A stretch of DNA of 64,000 nucleotides from Chryseobacterium vrystaatense. GTDB taxonomy: Bacteria; Bacteroidota; Bacteroidia; Flavobacteriales; Weeksellaceae. The stretch's first letter is position 1; every line of letters begins with the position of its first letter. Both the position numbers and the translations under genes were made by a program. Of this stretch, positions 1 to 9,316 are shown one piece after another. The notes beneath the pieces are model-generated. The model worked only from the letters and a program-made list of their open reading frames with translations, ran no database searches and had not been told where the DNA came from. Where the stretch lies: positions 1-64,000 of the forward strand of contig NZ_JPRI01000004.1 in the NCBI RefSeq assembly GCF_000737765.1, read 5' to 3'.

Positions 1-588
1 CTTACCGTCTTTGTCGAGTTTCACCACCAGAATATCCTTTGAACCAAAACCTTTGGCTGAGTTCTGTACATTTCCTGCGACGAAAAATCCAAGATCTGTC
101 GTCTGAATAACAGCTCTTGCTTCTTCATCTGCAGAGGTCCCGAGTGTTTTCTGCCAAAGCTCATCACCAAATTCATTGATCCTGATCAGCCAGATGTCTG
201 AACCTCCTTTGGAATCGTCTTTTTTATCCAGCCCTTTTGATGAGTAAGAAGTCGATGCTACTAAAAAGCTTCCGTCCTGAGCAGCAACCGTAGCTGATAA
301 ATAGTCGTGGTTATTTCCGGCAAAAAACTTTTCAAAAGTTTCCTGACCCTGCTGATTCAATTTTATCAAATGCAGGTTGTAGCCGCTGTTTTGCTTACCT
401 CCGGCTGTTTGAAGCTTGTCACTTTGAATACTGCTTCCGGAAATTAAGTATTGCTGGTCGATGGTGGTGGTTACCTGACTCAGAAAATCCTGAGTAGAGG
501 ATTTGATAGATTTTTCCCATAATACCTCCTGGGCCGACAAGCCAAGGATCGTGCATAAAGTAAATGCACCAGAATAGAATCTCTTCAT
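1..588 (-). CDS. Secreted beta-propeller-like repeat protein, N-terminal part (cut by window edge)
   Basis: Reading leftwards from an ATG at 588 the frame stays open to the window edge (196 codons), so only the N-terminus is present. It begins with an export signal (MKRFYSGAFTLCTILGLSAQ, probable cleavage after the Ala near residue 19). The mature part carries imperfect repeats of the kind found in beta-propellers: a Gly/Ser turn, then 'DIWLIRINEFG' and 'DILVVKLDKDGK', each preceded by 'FLVA' or 'FFVAGN' strands. Similar N-termini belong to large secreted T9SS substrates of flavobacteria, but the C-terminal sorting domain lies outside the window, so this is inference. Substrate and role are unknown. 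Confidence 0.7.
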   Translation of the reverse strand, partial: MKRFYSGAFTLCTILGLSAQEVLWEKSIKSSTQDFLSQVTTTIDQQYLISGSSIQSDKLQTAGGKQNSGYNLHLIKLNQQGQETFEKFFAGNNHDYLSATVAAQDGSFLVASTSYSSKGLDKKDDSKGGSDIWLIRINEFGDELWQKTLGTSADEEARAVIQTTDLGFFVAGNVQNSAKGFGSKDILVVKLDKDGK

Positions 589-1470
589 CTATTTGCGTTT
601 TTTAAGTTAATATTAGTTTTTGTATAAAGTCCGGCACATTTAACATACTCACAGATCTCTTTACAGAGATTTAACATGGAGTTTATCACTTACCTGTGTG
701 TTTTAAGTAGTGTTAAGTATTGCTGTGTCAAAGATATAATCACAGGGCGACAAAGTAGGTCGTATTATTTTTTATATCATTTGAATCGTACACTGGTAAT
801 GTAATATTTATTTTCATTCGACAATCGAAAGTAAAAAACATTCTTCAAATATTTTTTTAAGAAGGATTATTTTCATTTAAAAAACAATCTAAATGATCTG
901 TTGATGAGTTTGCCTAAGGTTTGCCTTTAAATCGAATAGAGTAAATATCAATTTAAAGAGAAAAAAAAGCCCTTTTTTATTGATACAGCAAGGATATGAC
1001 GGGATATTTATATTTAAACGGTCTATGGACTGGCGGACTTTTTTACTCAATCGCAAAAGTCAAAAAAGATCTTATTGATATAAACACTTTAGTTATAAAA
1101 GTTTATTGTGCTGAAAATTAATAAGTATACATAAAAACAAAAATCAGAGAGTTTCTTAAAAACTTCTGTGCACTTTTTCCGCGCAATATATGGTCTTCAA
1201 AAACTAACTGAAGTGTCAAAAACTTTTGTGCCTGTTGTGCTAAAAAATAGACAAGTAAGATCGGCAAGAGATTTACGGACCGCTTTTTCTACTCCTGTGA
1301 ATAAAATATTTAATTTTTTAAAAATTATCTGCATACTGTCAATAGCTGTCTGGAGGACACTCACACGCTTTTTCAAATACTTTAACGTAAGTTTAACTCT
1401 AATTGTAAATTCTGCTTTCGCTGATATCCTCAGTAATACCGTATTTTTGCGGTCAATAAAATAATGGGAT
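589..1470. other. Long intergenic region without a convincing gene
   Basis: About 880 bases separate the divergent exported-repeat gene and mreB. The sequence is AT-rich. The only open frames (for example 1168-1464, GTG start, Lys/Phe/Ile-rich) show no recognisable motif, and the one on the minus strand runs into mreB. A -7-like element TATTTTTG at 1442-1449 lies 21 bases before mreB and may be its promoter; a clear -33 TTG is not seen. Nothing else could be supported here. Confidence 0.5.
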
Positions 1471-2496
1471 ATGGGATTGTTTGATATGTTTACACGGGAG
1501 ATCGCAATAGATTTGGGAACAGCTAATACCCTTATCATATATAATAATAAAATCGTCATAGACCAACCCTCGATTGTTGCTATTGACCGGGCTTCAGGAA
1601 AACCTATTGCGGTCGGATCACAGGCAAAACTTATGCAGGGTAAAACCCATGAAAATATCCGCACCATACGTCCTCTGAAAGATGGCGTTATTGCAGATTT
1701 TCATGCGTCTGAACATATGATCAAGGAATTTATTAAGCTTATTCCGGATCTTAGCGGAAAATTTATGCAGCCTGCTCTTAGAATCGTGATATGTATTCCT
1801 TCAGGAATTACGGAAGTGGAGAAAAGAGCGGTAAAAGATTCAGCACTGAAAGTGAATGCTAAGGAAGTAAAGCTGATTTACGAACCAATGGCAGCAGCTA
1901 TCGGAGCGGGAATTGATGTAGAAAACCCTGAAGGGAATATGATCGTTGATATAGGTGGAGGGACGACTGAAATTGCAGTAATTGCCCTGGGAGGTATTGT
2001 CTGCGACAGATCACTTAAAATTGCTGGAGACGTTTTCACCAATGATATTGCCTATTTTATCAGGTCACAGTATAATCTGGATATCGGGGAAAGAACCGCA
2101 GAAAGAATCAAAATTGAGATAGGCTCCGCAATGGAGGAACTCGAATTTGCATTGGAGGATATTCCTGTACAGGGACGAGACCTGATTACCGGGAAGCCGA
2201 AAGAAATCATGGTAAGCTATAAGGAAGTATTCAAAGCGCTTGATAAATCGATCATGAGAATTGAAGATGCGATCATGGAAACTCTTTCCATTACACCGCC
2301 GGAACTGGCATCAGATATCTACAAAACAGGTATTTATCTTGCCGGAGGAGGAGCTTTGCTTAATGGGTTGGCAGACAGAATTCATCTGAAAACAGGATTG
2401 CCTGTTTGTGTGGCAGAAGATCCTTTAAGAGCTGTTGTCCGTGGGACAGGTATTGCGCTTAAGAACATCAATAAGTTTAGATTTTTGATCAAGTAA
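1471..2496 (+). CDS. mreB: Rod shape-determining protein MreB (bacterial actin)
   Basis: 341 residues, the normal MreB length. MreB polymerises with ATP under the inner membrane and positions the elongation peptidoglycan machinery. Actin-fold nucleotide-binding motifs are visible: phosphate 1 'AIDLGTANTLI' (residues about 12-22), the 'YEPMAAAIGAG' connect region (about 138-148), phosphate 2 'VDIGGGTTEIAV' (about 159-170) and the adenosine motif 'LAGGGALLNGL' (about 290-300). The N-terminal 'GLFDMF' can serve as an amphipathic membrane-binding segment. It stands alone: mreC, mreD and rodA are not adjacent, unlike the usual mre cluster. It may therefore be a second MreB of the genome, or mre genes may be scattered here. 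The ATG at 1471 fits the family start. Confidence 0.93.
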   Translation: MGLFDMFTREIAIDLGTANTLIIYNNKIVIDQPSIVAIDRASGKPIAVGSQAKLMQGKTHENIRTIRPLKDGVIADFHASEHMIKEFIKLIPDLSGKFMQPALRIVICIPSGITEVEKRAVKDSALKVNAKEVKLIYEPMAAAIGAGIDVENPEGNMIVDIGGGTTEIAVIALGGIVCDRSLKIAGDVFTNDIAYFIRSQYNLDIGERTAERIKIEIGSAMEELEFALEDIPVQGRDLITGKPKEIMVSYKEVFKALDKSIMRIEDAIMETLSITPPELASDIYKTGIYLAGGGALLNGLADRIHLKTGLPVCVAEDPLRAVVRGTGIALKNINKFRFLIK

Positions 2497-2636
2497 TCAG
2501 CTTGATCACTAAAATCATCTTAATAAGCTCTGTTAATCAATAGGGTAGGATAGGCCTTGTATTAAATATTGTTCTGATGATACATTGTTAAAATGAATAT
2601 TTCTTTTAGAGAAAAATCGTCCATTTTCTTACATTA

Positions 2637-2682
2637 AAACCGGATCCCGGCATGGTAAAAACGGCATGGGATCCGCTAGATA
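2637..2682 (-). terminator. Rho-independent terminator of the TPR/LuxR gene
   Basis: An 8-bp perfect inverted repeat, CGGATCCC at 2641-2648 with GGGATCCG at 2668-2675, stands just after the stop of the minus-strand gene and is followed, on the minus strand, by GTTTTAAT. It may also stop mreB transcripts from the other side. Confidence 0.6.
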
Positions 2683-4382
2683 TTATTTAAGAAATCAGTC
2701 AGATTTTCATTTTTTTCCAATCCGATTTTAGATTTTATTTTTGCCTTATATACTCTGATGGTACCCATGGTGGTATTGTCTAAAGAGGCAATTTCTTTAG
2801 AGGAAAGATTCATCCTGAAATAAATACAGAGCTTAAGTTCTTTTTTGGTAAGAAAGGGAAATCCGTTGGACAATTTTTGAATAAACTGGTCATTTTCACC
2901 ATAGCTTTCAGTCATCAGATCATAATTCTTCTTGTCGATTTCTATCAGGTTACTGATTTTGAAAAACAGATCATTTAATGTTTTTTCTATATCAGTATTT
3001 TTTACTTTTTTTATCTGTTTGATATTTTCGAAAAAGACTTTTTCAGTTTCCATTTTTAAATGAAGATTCTGCTGTAGATTCTTAATCCTTTCCTCCTGAA
3101 ATTCAATATTCTGTTTCAGGATCTCTTCATTTTTTTCGAGTATCAGTTTTTGATTTTCGGCGATTTCCTTTTCTTTGAGGGTATTCTTTCTGGTATAAAT
3201 AATCATGATCATGAATATGGTCACAGATAAGACAATCAGAATCATTAAAAATGTATTTCTTTTTTTCTGACTGTTGATCTCATAATCACTTTTTTCATTG
3301 ATCGTTTTGAGCATATAATTATTCAGGATATCGGAAGTCTGTTTTAAGTTTCTATGATTTTCATCATCGGAAGCATGGTTGAGCAGGATGAGCTTTTCTG
3401 AAATTTTTTGCAGGTTGTTGAAATCATGATGGCGGGAATAGTATTTTTGAATGACTTCATTGACATTAATTTTTTCATGCGTTTTCTGTAATTGAGGTTC
3501 GATACCAACTAAATAATCTATGACTTCCTTTTCTTTATCTGTTTGTTTGATAGCAGCATAAATGTCAAAAAGTCTTTCTGAGGTCATGATGCTGTTCGAA
3601 TACAGCTTTTTTATTTTATAATAATTGAATTCCTGCAGGAGTAATTTTTCGGCAGTCAGAAAATCTCCATTTTTATAATAGTAGAACCCTAAATTACCTT
3701 TCATATGAGTAAGAAAAGTAATTTCATCAGGTCTTAAATTATTTTTACTTTCCAAAATTTCAATGCCTTTCTGTGTTTTCAGGATAGCCAGGTCATTCTT
3801 ATTGAGCTGATCATAGGTAAGCCCAAAATTATTATACATTGATGCGATAAAGTACTGTTCATCGGGAAGCAGACTTTTAAGACTCTTATCGAAATAATAA
3901 AGCGCTTTATCATAATTTTCCTGGTTATAATAAAATCTTCCTTTGATGTGATACAGGTGTGGGGTATACTTTGTGATTTTCAGTTTATCGTTCCAGTGTA
4001 TCGCCTGATCAATAAACTGCATGGCCAGTTTCGGGGAGCTGTTTTCAAATTGGAAAGCCAGATTAAAGTTGCAGGACATGGAAATGAATTCGTACTCATC
4101 GTTATTGAGTTTTAATATCTCATAGGCGAGGGGAACCTGCTTCAAATTGGTATCACGAAACAAATACATTTTCGTGTATTTACTGCTTATTAAATATTCT
4201 TTTTTTCCGGTCTTTTTATATTTTTCAAGTTCCTTATCCGATAGTTTAATGATTTCTTTTGGCTGGTTGATAAGGGATGTAGACTGTTGATCAATTTGAT
4301 TAAAATATTCATTAAAACGGTCATCTTTGAATGTGCATGAATGAATGGCGGACAGAAACAGAAAAAATAAAATAGATCTCAT
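2676..4382 (-). CDS. Membrane-anchored TPR protein with LuxR-type HTH domain
   Basis: 568 residues. It starts with a lipoprotein-like signal ('FLSAIHSC', Cys at about 16). Next come helical TPR-type repeats (about 100-310, for example 'YYNQENYDKALYYFDKSLK'). One transmembrane helix follows (about 379-398, 'FLMILIVLSVTIFMIMIIY'), then a coiled coil (about 405-455) and a C-terminal LuxR/GerE-like winged helix (about 500-568; 'LTKKELKLCIYFRMNLSSKE', then 'TMGTIRVYKAKIKSKIGL'). This is the common Bacteroidota layout in which a periplasmic TPR sensor reaches through the membrane to a cytoplasmic DNA-binding domain. It is divergent from the S74 surface-protein gene across 289 bases and could regulate it; that is inference. 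Ligand and target are unknown. Confidence 0.8.
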   Translation of the reverse strand: MRSILFFLFLSAIHSCTFKDDRFNEYFNQIDQQSTSLINQPKEIIKLSDKELEKYKKTGKKEYLISSKYTKMYLFRDTNLKQVPLAYEILKLNNDEYEFISMSCNFNLAFQFENSSPKLAMQFIDQAIHWNDKLKITKYTPHLYHIKGRFYYNQENYDKALYYFDKSLKSLLPDEQYFIASMYNNFGLTYDQLNKNDLAILKTQKGIEILESKNNLRPDEITFLTHMKGNLGFYYYKNGDFLTAEKLLLQEFNYYKIKKLYSNSIMTSERLFDIYAAIKQTDKEKEVIDYLVGIEPQLQKTHEKINVNEVIQKYYSRHHDFNNLQKISEKLILLNHASDDENHRNLKQTSDILNNYMLKTINEKSDYEINSQKKRNTFLMILIVLSVTIFMIMIIYTRKNTLKEKEIAENQKLILEKNEEILKQNIEFQEERIKNLQQNLHLKMETEKVFFENIKQIKKVKNTDIEKTLNDLFFKISNLIEIDKKNYDLMTESYGENDQFIQKLSNGFPFLTKKELKLCIYFRMNLSSKEIASLDNTTMGTIRVYKAKIKSKIGLEKNENLTDFLNNI

Positions 4383-4671
4383 TAACTAAAAAAAATAATG
4401 TGTAAGATTACTTAAAATTTTTGTAAAAATTAGGGATAGAAGTTAAATATTTCATATAAAAACTTATTAACACTTTTAAATTGTTAAAATATTGATCTGT
4501 TGTTTTTTACGGTTTTAATTCATAACGCTTTTGTTATGAATTAACGCATTTTGCTAACAATTTTAAACGCCCCGGATATGGAATAACTCAAATATTTGAT
4601 ATTGATTTGCGGAATATTTCGAGGTACTCAACACGGGTACAAATTGTATAGCAACACTCAAAAAAAAACAA

Positions 4672-5868
4672 ATGAAACTCACATTTCTGACAATAGGTAT
4701 TTCCCTATTTTCAACGACTGCCTATTCACAGATTGGTATCAATACACCAACTCCTTCTGCAGCTCTTGATATTGCAGGTAAAGGCAGTACAGGCACCACA
4801 AAAGCACTTGAGGTCAACAATTCCAATGCAACTGAAATGGTTACGGTTTTAGACAACGGGAATGTAGGTATTAACACTTCAGCCCCTACCCAGAAACTCA
4901 CGGTGGTAGATCCGCTTAATACCAATTCCTATAACGGGACCGTATCCATACTTTCCGCGGATAAAACTTCAGGAGTAGGAATTGGAAATGCAGGAATTCA
5001 GGCTGTCGGTTCCAATACGAACAACAATATTCATATTAATGGAAAGGGTTCCGGCAATATTATTTTACAGCATCCGTCCGCATCTACAGGTGGAGTTGGA
5101 ATCAATACCAGCAATCCGGCATCCAAATTTAATATGATCAACGGGCGAATGATTGTTTCTGCTGGTGCCAATCCGGACAGTCCGCTGAGTAATGGATGGC
5201 ATGATTTAGCTGCTCCGGCCAATACAGCGGAAGGAGTCATACTTCGGCTGGTGAATACCTCACCGGTAGCGGTAGGGAACACCAGTATCATAGGTTTTAA
5301 TTCCTATAATGGAGGAGGAGCGACCTGGGGAATAGGCTCAAGACAGATCAGTACCACGATCTCTGATTCGAAACTTTTTATCGGATGGTCTAATGGCGGA
5401 AGTTATCTGGAAAGAATGACCATGGATTCGTCTGGAAATTTAACCATTCAGGGAACAACAGCGACCAAACCTGGCGGAGGAAGCTGGACCGCCGCCTCTG
5501 ATGCAAGGGTGAAAAAAGAAATCAATCCGTATACTGACGGTCTGGAGCAGCTTCTGCAAATAAAACCCGTGGTTTTTAAATACAACGGGAAGGGAGACAC
5601 TAAAGACGACCAGAAAAAATATATTGGTGTCATTGCACAGGATATAGAGAAAATAGCCCCTTATGCGGTGACAGAAACTGATATCAAGGTGGATAATTCC
5701 GGAAAAGGAATGCTGCAGCTAACGGATGCCGGTTCTTTTACTTACATGACGATCAACGCGATCAGAGAACAGCAGGCAATGATAGAAGCACAGCAGAAAG
5801 AAATCACAGAGCTTAAAAAAATACTGCAACAGCAACAGGCTGCCATAAACAAGCTTACAGAAAATTGA
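4672..5868 (+). CDS. Exported tail-fibre-like protein with peptidase S74 chaperone domain
   Basis: 398 residues. A signal peptide ends near Ser19 and is followed by the QIGINTPTP start typical of exported proteins in Chryseobacterium. The body is low-complexity and rich in Gly, Asn, Ser and Thr (about 30-260), as in trimeric beta-helical fibres, with a second 'GVGINTSNPASKFN' repeat near 141. The C-terminal intramolecular chaperone domain begins at SDAR (276-279), the conserved S74 self-cleavage motif (Ser-Asp plus the following Lys), and continues with 'YIGVIAQDIEKIAPYAV'. It ends in a coiled coil (about 365-398). In this family the chaperone domain drives trimerisation and is then cut off. 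Likely a surface fibre; the binding partner is unknown. Confidence 0.82.
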   Translation: MKLTFLTIGISLFSTTAYSQIGINTPTPSAALDIAGKGSTGTTKALEVNNSNATEMVTVLDNGNVGINTSAPTQKLTVVDPLNTNSYNGTVSILSADKTSGVGIGNAGIQAVGSNTNNNIHINGKGSGNIILQHPSASTGGVGINTSNPASKFNMINGRMIVSAGANPDSPLSNGWHDLAAPANTAEGVILRLVNTSPVAVGNTSIIGFNSYNGGGATWGIGSRQISTTISDSKLFIGWSNGGSYLERMTMDSSGNLTIQGTTATKPGGGSWTAASDARVKKEINPYTDGLEQLLQIKPVVFKYNGKGDTKDDQKKYIGVIAQDIEKIAPYAVTETDIKVDNSGKGMLQLTDAGSFTYMTINAIREQQAMIEAQQKEITELKKILQQQQAAINKLTEN

Positions 5869-5958
5869 TCTGTAATGGTGAGAAATGCCCAGTAGCATCT
5901 GATACTAAATAAATGGAACTCCATTTTTTCCATACCTGTAAAAATAATTGATACCCCT

Positions 5959-5999
5959 GAAAGAATCCGCTTTCCCCATCATACGGCGGATTCTTTTAT
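5959..5999 (+). terminator. Terminator after the S74 protein
   Basis: An 11-bp perfect inverted repeat, AAAGAATCCGC at 5960-5970 with GCGGATTCTTT at 5986-5996, runs into a T stretch on the plus strand. Confidence 0.75.
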
Positions 6000-6083
6000 C
6001 CGAAAAAACATCTTCTGAAACGAAATCAAATGTATTACCATCATTCAATGAGATAGAGAAAATCCTCAATAAATGATATAATA

Positions 6084-6524
6084 ATGGAAAATTTTAAGAA
6101 AATAAATATTGGAATATTAGTAAGACAAAGAGTTAAAGAATGCGAAGTGGAAACCGACCGTATATGTAATTTCTTAAAATGTTCAGAAAAGGAAATTGAA
6201 GAGATGTACAAAGCTTCCAGTCTTGACTCGCACCTGTTGCTTCGATGGAGTAAATTATTAAACTATGATTTCTTCAGAATTTATTCCCAGCATCTTATTT
6301 TGTATTCGCCACCAGAACGTGCGGGTGTCCATCAGAAACCTGATCATCTGAGGCAAGCGTCCGCTCTCCCTGAATTCAGAAAAAACATCTATACCGTAGA
6401 AGTGATAGACTTCATTTTGGAACTCATAAAAACCGGAAAAAAAACGAAATTGCAGGTTATCCATGACTACAAGATACCGAAAACGACATTATACAAGTGG
6501 ATCAGTAAATATGCTGAAGACTAA
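6084..6524 (+). CDS. Orphan transposase-derived HTH protein (two-domain)
   Basis: 146 residues. The N-terminal half (1-75; 'ILVRQRVKECEVETDRICNF', then 'EIEEMYKASSLDSHLLLRWS') looks like a diverged helix-turn-helix and is a motif seen repeatedly in Chryseobacterium genomes. The C-terminal half (about 100-146; 'KTKLQVIHDYKIPKTTLYKW') resembles the HTH of IS3-type OrfA proteins. No catalytic integrase (DDE) gene, terminal inverted repeat or target duplication was found next to it. It lies 33 bases before a second HTH gene in the same direction, so the two may be co-transcribed. Function is unknown; it could be a domesticated DNA-binding protein or a remnant of a transposon. Confidence 0.65.
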   Translation: MENFKKINIGILVRQRVKECEVETDRICNFLKCSEKEIEEMYKASSLDSHLLLRWSKLLNYDFFRIYSQHLILYSPPERAGVHQKPDHLRQASALPEFRKNIYTVEVIDFILELIKTGKKTKLQVIHDYKIPKTTLYKWISKYAED

Positions 6525-6557
6525 ATAAAAAAGTTTTAACGGTAAATTTTAAATTAT

Positions 6558-6887
6558 ATGAAAACCTGTAAAAATCCGGACTATAAAAAAATCTATACTG
6601 ATATTCTAAAATTCAAACATCCTGAAAAAAAGGAAGAATGTGAATCTATCCTTTCTAAACACACCTTTTCTGTGCAGGATGTCATCAACATCAACAGAAT
6701 TATTTTTGGAAATACTGCTGCAGCCAATCTGTCCAGAAACCAAAAACACCGGTCGTATGATCAAAACACAATTTTGGAGATACTGGATTATCAGAAAAAA
6801 AATAAATTAAACAATACTCAGTTAGCAAATCATTTTAGACTCAGCAAAAATACGGTGACCAAATGGCGGAAAATATTCAGTAATTAA
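6558..6887 (+). CDS. Small orphan HTH protein, transposase-like
   Basis: 109 residues. The C-terminal part (about 65-109; 'HRSYDQNTILEILDYQKKNK', then 'QLANHFRLSKNTVTKWRKIF') is a clear helix-turn-helix of the kind opening IS3/Mu-type transposases. The N-terminal 60 residues are Lys-rich and unrecognised. No catalytic domain follows. Its position directly after another orphan HTH gene suggests that the two are a unit, whether a relic or a regulator pair. Coding on the basis of the clean frame, the HTH and the ATG 33 bases after the upstream stop. Confidence 0.6.
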   Translation: MKTCKNPDYKKIYTDILKFKHPEKKEECESILSKHTFSVQDVININRIIFGNTAAANLSRNQKHRSYDQNTILEILDYQKKNKLNNTQLANHFRLSKNTVTKWRKIFSN

Positions 6888-7148
6888 GGGTGTTTAATAC
6901 TTGAAGTAATGGGTGTTAATTGACTCATGATGGATTGTGTTTGTGAATTTGCAGTCCGCAAAAAAGCATGAAGAAAATTCTCCATGCTCCTAATAAAAAA
7001 GGTAAATGCAATGATTACAGGTATATTTGAAAACGGAAATGACCACCTCAAAATCAGGATTCAAATATTTCTCTATATGGCTTAACGTATACTTTGAAAT
7101 GGGTTCATTGACTAACTCCCGCTAACTATACTTTTCAATCGGCCGCAT

Positions 7149-8006
7149 TTAGTGCTGATGTCCGTGCTGCATTTCTTCTTTCTCTGTTTTTTCTCCCTCC
7201 GGGACATCCACTGTAAAATCTGCGGTATGCACCTGTCCGTCTATATTAAACTGGACCCACATTCTGTAAGTACCGGATTTTTCAATATATGTTTCCGAAT
7301 AGATCGGAAAACGGTCATTTGACACAGGATGAATATGAAGGAATTCTTTATCCTTTTCGCTGATCATGACAATATGAGCAGATGCTCCCAGATAAGGCTG
7401 CAGATCCTCTTCCTTTAATTTCCTGCTGTTGATTTCAACGGATATTTCCAAAGATTGTGTTCTGTTGGTTTTGAAATCGTTTCCATTTTCAAGAGTCACC
7501 GTATAGCCGCCAGCTTCTGAAATCAATGGAGGAGACAACTTTTGATCATCTGATCTATGGACTCCCTCTACTTCAATGGTCTGCCTGTTAACAAACTGCG
7601 CAGCACCACTCGGTTTAAAATCGGTAAATAAAAGGTATTTACCTCCGTTGGGAAAGGTCTCTGTTATCACATAGGTGCCATCTGCCTGTTCTTCAGGATG
7701 TATATGGCGGAACCACGTTAGATCTTCACTGACTGCCATTAAATGTATTTTCATTTCGTGAGAAATCTCTAACGTTACATTCTGATTTTTATTTTTAATG
7801 GCAAATATCAGTTCTGTGGGGATTCCGGCCTCTATAGTTTGTGGAAAAGTGCTTAGCTGTACCTGATATTCGTTTGAATTTTCCTGGTGGGCAGCTTTCA
7901 GATCCATTCCGCATTTTGGGCATCGGTCTCCCTTCTGGCCTGTTACTTCAGGATGCATAGGGCAGGCATAAATATTTTCATGATCTGTCTGATGGGCATT
8001 TTTCAT
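7149..8006 (-). CDS. Heavy-metal-binding-domain (HMBD) protein with His-rich tail
   Basis: 285 residues without a signal peptide. Residues about 13-37 form a heavy-metal-binding domain ('YACPMHPEVTGQKGDRCPKC', then GMDL) as found next to CusB-type efflux adaptors and some P-ATPases. The remainder is beta-rich with metal-ligand pairs: 'HEMKIHLMAVSEDLTWFRHI' followed by HPEE (about 84-107) and 'FLHIHPVSNDRFPIYSETYI' (about 219-238). The C-terminus is HGHQH. It sits 36 bases downstream of the HMA chaperone gene on the same strand, so the two are probably one operon started by the metal-type promoter at 8298-8361. Likely copper (or silver) binding or buffering in the cytoplasm; the exact metal is inferred. 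Confidence 0.75.
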   Translation of the reverse strand: MKNAHQTDHENIYACPMHPEVTGQKGDRCPKCGMDLKAAHQENSNEYQVQLSTFPQTIEAGIPTELIFAIKNKNQNVTLEISHEMKIHLMAVSEDLTWFRHIHPEEQADGTYVITETFPNGGKYLLFTDFKPSGAAQFVNRQTIEVEGVHRSDDQKLSPPLISEAGGYTVTLENGNDFKTNRTQSLEISVEINSRKLKEEDLQPYLGASAHIVMISEKDKEFLHIHPVSNDRFPIYSETYIEKSGTYRMWVQFNIDGQVHTADFTVDVPEGEKTEKEEMQHGHQH

Positions 8007-8042
8007 ATTCTAATGGGTTTTACTGATTAATCGATTCTCTTT

Positions 8043-8267
8043 TTAAGAATCTAAAGGCTCTATTTTAAAGCCTGCTTTTTGAACAGCCTGTATTACTTCC
8101 TGTTCGCTGCCTTCTGTGGATATGGTAAGTACTTTGTCTTTATGATCGATATCTACTTCCCATTCACAAATACCTTCGGCATCGTTTAGAAAAGGAGTTA
8201 CTTTCGTTAAACAACCACCACAGTTGATATTGGTTTTGAACTGAAAATTTTGAGTGTTATTTTCCAT
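8043..8267 (-). CDS. HMA-domain metallochaperone (CopZ-like)
   Basis: 74 residues from the ATG at 8267. An upstream in-frame ATG at 8300 would put the start on top of the -7 element and is less likely. The whole protein is one heavy-metal-associated ferredoxin-like domain: the metal site is CGGC in 'FKTNINCGGCLTKVTPFLND' (residues about 9-28), and the C-terminal half 'LTISTEGSEQEVIQAVQKAG' matches the betaalphabeta half of HMA domains. Such proteins carry Cu(I) to P-type ATPases. It heads a two-gene operon with the HMBD protein and shares its promoter layout with the copA and RND operons, which supports a role in the same metal response. Confidence 0.82.
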   Translation of the reverse strand: MENNTQNFQFKTNINCGGCLTKVTPFLNDAEGICEWEVDIDHKDKVLTISTEGSEQEVIQAVQKAGFKIEPLDS

Positions 8268-8297
8268 TGTTTTAAATTTTAATTGTTTCTGATGGTA

Positions 8298-8361
8298 CAA
8301 AGGTGAGCAAAATAACGCTCCTCCTTTTTGCGCTATTTTCGATTTGATTTGTAAGATTTAC
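8298..8361 (-). promoter_or_regulatory. Metal-type promoter 1: -7 element plus paired AraC-like half-sites (HMA/HMBD operon)
   Basis: Read on the plus strand, CAAAGGTG at 8298-8305 is the complement of a -7 element (CACCTTTG), 31 bases before the HMA start codon. The distal site GATTTGTAAGATTTAC lies at 8346-8361, 40 bases beyond it. A weaker half-site TTGCGCTATT at 8328-8337 lies 21 bases nearer the gene. The same three-part layout recurs at 16381-16444 and 20712-20775. No -33 TTG is present, which fits an activator-dependent promoter. Binding by the local AraC proteins is inferred. Confidence 0.65.
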
Positions 8362-8533
8362 TGATTGCAGGAATCAAATTGACAATGGAGGAATCATATA
8401 AAAGAGAGTTGGAGAGCTGAATCGGTTTTCATTAAAAAACAGAGAAAGTAATTGGTAACTTTACAGCATATATATTAGAGGATAACATAACGCTTTACAG
8501 CAGTATTCAATAATCGCAGGTAAACATCTGACA

Positions 8534-9160
8534 ATGAAAATACATCTTGAAAAATACAATCCTGATTGGCAACAATCTTTTGATCAGGTAAAAATAGAAT
8601 TAGTCAGCATCATTGGTGCGCTAAATCCACACATTGAACATATTGGAAGCACTTCGGTTGAAGGACTGTCTGCAAAACCTATTATCGATATTTTAGTTGG
8701 TTTAAAAAATGAAAAGGATTTGGAAAAAGTAGCAGATCCACTGATGAGACAAGGGTATTGTTACTATGAAATCTACAATGCCACTATGCCTTACAGAAGA
8801 TTTTTCACCAGACATAAAACAGATAGCCATCATGCGCCGGGCATTATAAAAAATGAAGAAGATGTTCCGGCAAGTACTGAGGAACACAATCAGAGACTGG
8901 CGCATATCCATATTTTGACTTACGGTTCTGAGCACTGGATACGCCATATTGCTTTTAGAGATTACCTGAGAGCCCATCTTGCTGTAAAAGACGCTTATCA
9001 GGATTTAAAAAGTAAATTAAGTGATAAAGAATGGAAAGATGGTAATGATTACAATGGCGCAAAAGATATATTTATAAAAACGGAAGAAGCCAAAGCCATC
9101 AATTGGTATGAAGCCAATAAACAGGTTTTAGGAGATGACCCTATGATATTGCTTGAGTAA
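8534..9160 (+). CDS. GrpB family protein (UPF0157, nucleotidyltransferase-like fold)
   Basis: 208 residues. The family signature is plain: 'YNPDWQQSFDQVKIEL' near residue 8, 'IEHIGSTSVEGLSAKPIIDI' followed by LVG (about 36-58), and 'HIHILTYGSEHWIRHIAFRD' then YLR (about 123-145). The GSTSV and D-I-L residues match the Gly-Ser and Asp positions of the nucleotidyltransferase fold assigned to GrpB proteins. The biochemical role is not established for the family. It stands alone on the plus strand between two minus-strand operons and shows no link to the metal genes around it. Confidence 0.88.
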   Translation: MKIHLEKYNPDWQQSFDQVKIELVSIIGALNPHIEHIGSTSVEGLSAKPIIDILVGLKNEKDLEKVADPLMRQGYCYYEIYNATMPYRRFFTRHKTDSHHAPGIIKNEEDVPASTEEHNQRLAHIHILTYGSEHWIRHIAFRDYLRAHLAVKDAYQDLKSKLSDKEWKDGNDYNGAKDIFIKTEEAKAINWYEANKQVLGDDPMILLE

Positions 9161-9316
9161 GTCAATATCTCTAAAAAGAAAAAACAGCAAAGATCCTAAA
9201 ATCTCTACTGTTAATACTAAACTTTATCTATTGAATTCCGGGTCAATTTTTCAAGGTGGGTGGGTGATAGGACTCAATTGATCTTGCTGTAAGTATTTCA
9301 TTATTTCTTATAAGAT

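Noticed and set aside
1168..1464. Plus-strand frame of 98 codons before mreB and a minus-strand frame 1197-1667
   Set aside because: GTG start, no motif, low-complexity Lys/Phe composition; the minus frame overlaps the true mreB gene by about 200 bases.
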